DNA of 64,000 nt, taken from the NCBI GenBank assembly GCA_036785705.1, contig JAWUZG010000029.1:14213501-14277500 (forward strand), written 5' to 3'. The position numbers and the translations under genes are program-made. Of this stretch, positions 59,830 to 64,000 are shown piece by piece. How positions within the stretch are numbered: the stretch's first letter is position 1; the number at the start of each line of letters is the position of its first letter. The notes beneath the pieces are model-generated. The model had not been told where the DNA came from. It saw only the letters and a program-made list of their open reading frames with translations, and made no database searches. The DNA is from Acanthornis magna. Lineage: Eukaryota; Chordata; Aves; Passeriformes; Acanthizidae.

Positions 59830-62800
59830 GTGAGTGAGCGGGCGAGCGAGCGACACCTCGCGGGCTTGAGGCGGCGGCGGCGGCGGCGCCGGGAGCGGCT
59901 ATTTATACCCGGGTCCTTTGTCATGGGGGAGGGGAGGAGGGGAGGGGGCGACAGGGAGGGAGGGAGGGGAGGATGGGGGCGGCGGCGGATCCCGAGGAGC
60001 AGCCGCCCCCCGCGTCCCCTTCCCGCGGGGCGCCGGCGGGGAGACACGCGCGCTCTCGGCCGGTGACAGCTGGAGGGGGGAGACATGGAGTCTGGAGTGC
60101 CCTTTGTCTAAGTTGGCTCCGTCCAGCCCGGCCGGCGGCTCCGATCCCCGCCCGGCGGGGCGCAGCCCCGGGCTGGGGGCGAGCTCGCCGCCACTCCTCC
60201 GAAAGGCGGGGGGCGGCGGGCGGGGGGCCAGACGGAGAACGGGGGGAGACCCGGCGATTCCCTTCCCCTCTTCTCCGCTCCAGCCGGCGGCACGCGGCGG
60301 CGGCTCCGGCGCGGGCAGAGGGAGGAGTGTGTGAGCCCGGCGCACGCCGGGCAGGGGAAATCCGTGTGCCCGCCGTAGGCAGCGCGGCACAGAGCTCGTC
60401 CCACTCTTCCCGGGAGGCTGGGACAGGTCCGCCCTGGCTGCCGGAAGCCGGGGCGAGCCGGGCGGGGAGGCTGAGCGCGCCCCGGGCCGCCCGCCCGCAC
60501 CCGCGGGACGGCGGGGCTGGGCTGGGGGCTCCCGCCCCTGGCTTTGGGCGCCGCAGGCTCAGGGAGGGAGCTCAGGAGGGGCCAGGGGGTAACTCAGTCT
60601 GGCGGCCGCTCCGGCGAACTTCTGAATCGCGAAGGACACCGTGCGATCCCGATCTTCCAAAGCGCCGCAAGAAAGTTCATAAATAGCTGAAAATTCTGGG
60701 GTTTTGGGTCTAAAGTCGCCAAGCACGGCGATACGGAGCGCTGTCGAAAACTAGGGTGCCTGGGGAGGTGCGAAGGAGGGCACTGGGCTGAGCCGTCCCT
60801 GAACAGCAAATGTGTGGTTGGATAAAGAAATCGGTGTGTTGTGGCATCATGCACATGTATTTAACATTACCAGATCTTAATGGCGATTCAAAAATTGTTA
60901 TTCATACACAAAAAGAGTGCGTGCGTAGATATGCGGCAGGAATGGGATAACAAACTTGTGCATTACTCAAGATACTTACTTCTAACTTACAAGCACCACA
61001 CTGATTTTAACAGAACAAGAGAAAAGTGTTTTGGATTTTTAAAGTTGGAAGTTCTGATTCTTGGTCTCCCTGATAAGCATTTAAGAGTTTGGAGAATGTT
61101 ATTTAATTATAGCAGGATAAGTTTGTCTTTGCCTAAGTCTAGCTACTGTAGTTTCAGCTGTTGTGAGTTTGGTTCTTACTTATACGCATTTTAATGAAGA
61201 GTTCTTACCAGCACATTTAGTGTAATCTTCACTTCTAAGTGGGGATTTTTCTCATAAATAGGTTAATATTTTTTTAGGGGTTGGCACATTCAGATTCTTT
61301 ATGCAAATTATAAAAATTTAAAGGTCGTTCTTTGTTTATCTCCAGTGTCTATATCAAATTGAGAGTCCGGGGAATGTTTATTTGTGGTAACAATAAAGCA
61401 TCTTCAGAAGGGTGAGTATTACTTGTACATAGTGTACTATAGTCTCACTAGTGATTATTAAAATGTGAATATTTGAAACCTACAAAGTCTTTCAGAAAAA
61501 ATGCTCTCAGTATTTTAGGAGATGTGACTCAAAAGTTTTCTGTGATGTGTTGAATGATTTTAAGAGCTAGTACTTTATGAAGTACTGGATAAAAACCATG
61601 ACATTTTTTGTTCTGGAGTCTCCTTTACAAGAAAAGAAAAGGAAAAAAAAAGGAAAAATATTTTTTTCCTTCCTCCATCTCCATGAGAAATGAAAGTAAC
61701 AATTAAAGCTAAACAACCTGTGGAGAAATCTGTGACAGTATAATATTCCATGAGATGCCAACTGCTATTTTTGACTTGCACTTTGAAAGGATTCAAGACT
61801 TTAGGAGAAAAATTGGGAATACCTTTTGTGTTTTTTCATAGATTTTAAAAATACGTAATTTCACCTTGAAAAGTGGTAGACATTGGAAATCTGCACCTTC
61901 AAAAAGTTATAAAATGTCTCTGCTCAGTTTAAAATGAGCTAAAGTGGTGGTGTGTAAACTTAGGCCAGAGACTTGAAATTCAAGATCAACTTTTTTCTGC
62001 CCCCCCGCTGTGTTTTTTTTCCTTTCTTGCTAAAATTGCCAGCAAGCTGAAATATGGTGATTTCTTTGAAGATATGCTTTCAAATTGGTTTTTGTTTGTT
62101 CCGTAACATTGCAACCTTCATTGGTGAAATGTAAATATTCCTGCACTACTTCATACCTGAACAGAAACTTTGGCTTAGGGAGAAGGGAATTTTTGTAGTG
62201 CATTATTGAATGCATGAGCTGTATTAGATATAGAGAGAGTGCAAGCCCCTTTCTGTAAAGCAGCTTATGTCAGAATAAGCTACATCTAGAATCCAGTGCA
62301 GGTCAACAGTGTTCCCAGGAAAGTTGGTGCACTCTAAAACTCCACTTGCAATTAGTCAAAAGAAGTGCTCTGTCACCATTCATGAGACACTTCAGCTTCC
62401 TTAGCCGTATAGATCAGGGATGCGTTTTAATAAGTTCACAGCTGTAATGTTAAAATTGAAGAACAATTTTAGATGACAGTTCTATATTCATGTGATTGAA
62501 CAGTGAGAGTTATTTTTAAAAATGGCTGCAATACTGACAGAAGGCACATTTAATAAATGTCTGCTTTGTTATGTTTGAGCAAAAGTACTGTGGAAAACTT
62601 TAGTGTTGGCTGTAATCTGGAAGTTCTGTACTTCTACAGTTAGTACTTACAGATGCATCTTAGCTGACCTGAGGAAAGGTATCTGTGAAGCTTTAGGGGG
62701 AATAGCGTTTTCCCCAGCAGGGATGCTGAAAATCTCAGGAATAGAACCTGGCGTTTGCCAAGCAAGGAAGTTCACTGAGTTGAGAAAGTGATTTTGCCAA

Positions 62801-64000
62801 TATTACTTATCCAAGTAAAATTCACTTTACCAGATTTTTTAAAGAGTGGAGGAAATGGGCTGCATGCTGTAAATACAATTCTTAATGATTTGATGGAGGC
62901 ATTTGCGTAATACTTAGATTAACAAACAAGACCACTGTTAACAGAAGCTGTAGGTCAGTAACAGCAGGTTTATTTTAATGTTAAATCTGCTTCCAACCTT
63001 CTGTTCATTCCGTCAGCAAGGTCTGTGGAGAGTTGTGTGGGGCTTGTTGAAGTGGTGTCTCATTGAGGACAGCATCTGTAAATGTATCTATCTATAAATG
63101 TATCTACACATTTAACACCTAAGTGTAGGGCTTGTACAACTGTTCTGGAGTGGCTTAGCCAGTCTTTAAATGGATGAGTTACTCCTGCACTGACCACAGT
63201 TTAAGAAATAATTTTAGTTAAAGCAGCTATGTCTGCAAGGAGAACAGTGAGGAGAACTAAAATCTTGTATAAAATATACCCAAACCAGTAAAATCTTGTT
63301 TAAAATGTATGCAGAAGAGAATCTTCTTCTTGGGTGCTTCACGGGGTGGGGGGGGATGATGAAAACACTTGTTACAAGTTAGTCAAATGCTCAGGTTTGT
63401 TTTTTACCTTTGAGTATATGCCCAAGGGTTTTGTTGAGCTAAAGATGAGAAGGAAAACAATGTACAGAATTATGAAGTAGGTATTCTATCTGTTCTCACA
63501 TAGATCAGTTAAAGACTTTGGGATGATGCTATATATGTCTATTTATGGATGAGGTGAAACTAAAAATGAAATTTATTGAGAGACGGTTCTGTTGAGCTCC
63601 AAGCAAGAAACAGGGAAGTTTTCTAAAACATGCTGCTTTCTGTAACTGATAATAGTAGGCAGTTTGATTGTCACAGTCTTTCTAGTTGTACACCTCGGTT
63701 TCCACTAAGACGGGTCAGACTGTGGACTTGGTTCTCAATTAAGAGGTGAAGTAACGCTAGTAAACTTGAGTAGAGGCAACTCTTAAGAAGGAGACTGAAA
63801 AGTATAATTTGCAGATAAAATTGACAAATTAAGCTTCTCTTAAAAATACTAAAAAAGGAAGGAATTCTTAAATATATAGTGAATTATTTAGCCACAGGTT
63901 TGTAAATTTATTGTAATTTAAAAATATTGAGAGACGATATCTATTAATATCCCTCCTGTGTCCAGAAAAAAGTGTAAACAAACAGTACTCACCCTCAGGT
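59830..64000 (+). other. EZH2: EZH2 intron 1, 5' part
   Basis: Begins with GTGAGT at 59830. The first 0.8 kb is still CpG island, then the sequence turns AT-rich. No exon with the EZH2 start is present, which fits the large first intron known in human. I see no repeat or RNA gene in 60650-64000 beyond short A/T tracts and a G9 run near 63350. Confidence 0.7.

Larger units (their letters stand above)
58400..60650. promoter_or_regulatory. EZH2: CpG island at the EZH2 5' end
   Basis: A sharp rise in G+C and CpG against the AT-rich flanks, densest at 59130-60600. It covers copy 2 of the duplication, the EZH2 core promoter, exon 1 and the start of intron 1. The many long open frames on both strands inside it reflect stop-codon depletion in GC-rich DNA, not coding sequence. 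Confidence 0.88.

Noticed and set aside
59082..60086. 334-codon - strand frame and several overlapping long frames in the CpG island
   Set aside because: Low-complexity Pro/Arg/Gly/Ala compositions occur in several frames of both strands. GC-rich DNA has few stops, and the region is the EZH2 promoter and exon 1.

Overview
The window looks like nuclear DNA from a bird, probably a neoavian or passerine. The evidence is a compact vertebrate PDIA4 gene with short introns, LTRs of a kind abundant in avian genomes, and the gene order PDIA4 - Y RNA cluster - EZH2. This is the vertebrate Y RNA locus (human 7q36) read in the opposite direction. It contains no bacterial features, CRISPR array, tRNA or rRNA that I can see.

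Layout. 1-3565: the end of PDIA4 intron 1; exon 1, with the signal peptide, lies before the window. 3566-10794: PDIA4 (ERp72) exons 2-10 on the + strand, giving 615 residues with three CGHC thioredoxin-type active sites and a C-terminal KEEL ER-retention signal. About 10.8-59 kb: a long gene-poor interval whose only convincing genes are three small RNAs on the - strand. These are Y1 (19431-19542), Y3 (26774-26871) and Y4 (35171-35266). Each has a complete type-3 RNA polymerase III promoter at nearly the same distances: TATA near -25 to -32, PSE near -48 to -67, and an octamer/SPH distal element near -203 to -234. No Y5 homolog was found by eye.

Transposable elements in the interval are a solo LTR with a perfect 5-bp target duplication (27632-28184), 760 bp upstream of Y3, and a decayed ERVL-like 3' provirus (RNase H and integrase remnant plus 3' LTR, about 46.74-49.13 kb). 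Simple repeats include a 176-bp GGGA/GGAA tract near Y1, a CA tract, a GATA tract and a 33-bp A tract.

The right end holds a CpG island (about 58.4-60.65 kb) with the promoter and non-coding exon 1 of EZH2 on the + strand. It was recognised by a stretch nearly identical to the human EZH2 promoter/5' UTR, including an E2F site, with CCAAT boxes around it. The rest, to 64000, is EZH2 intron 1. Just upstream lies the most unusual structure in the window: a roughly 345-bp direct duplication (57910-58260 and 58788-59131). The copy inside the CpG island keeps CpGs where the outer copy often has TpG or CpA.

The genes are neighbours rather than a pathway: an ER oxidoreductase, Ro60-binding small RNAs linked to RNA quality control and DNA replication, and the PRC2 methyltransferase. 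All coordinates were read by eye. Splice sites follow GT/AG and reading frame; transcript ends are estimates.
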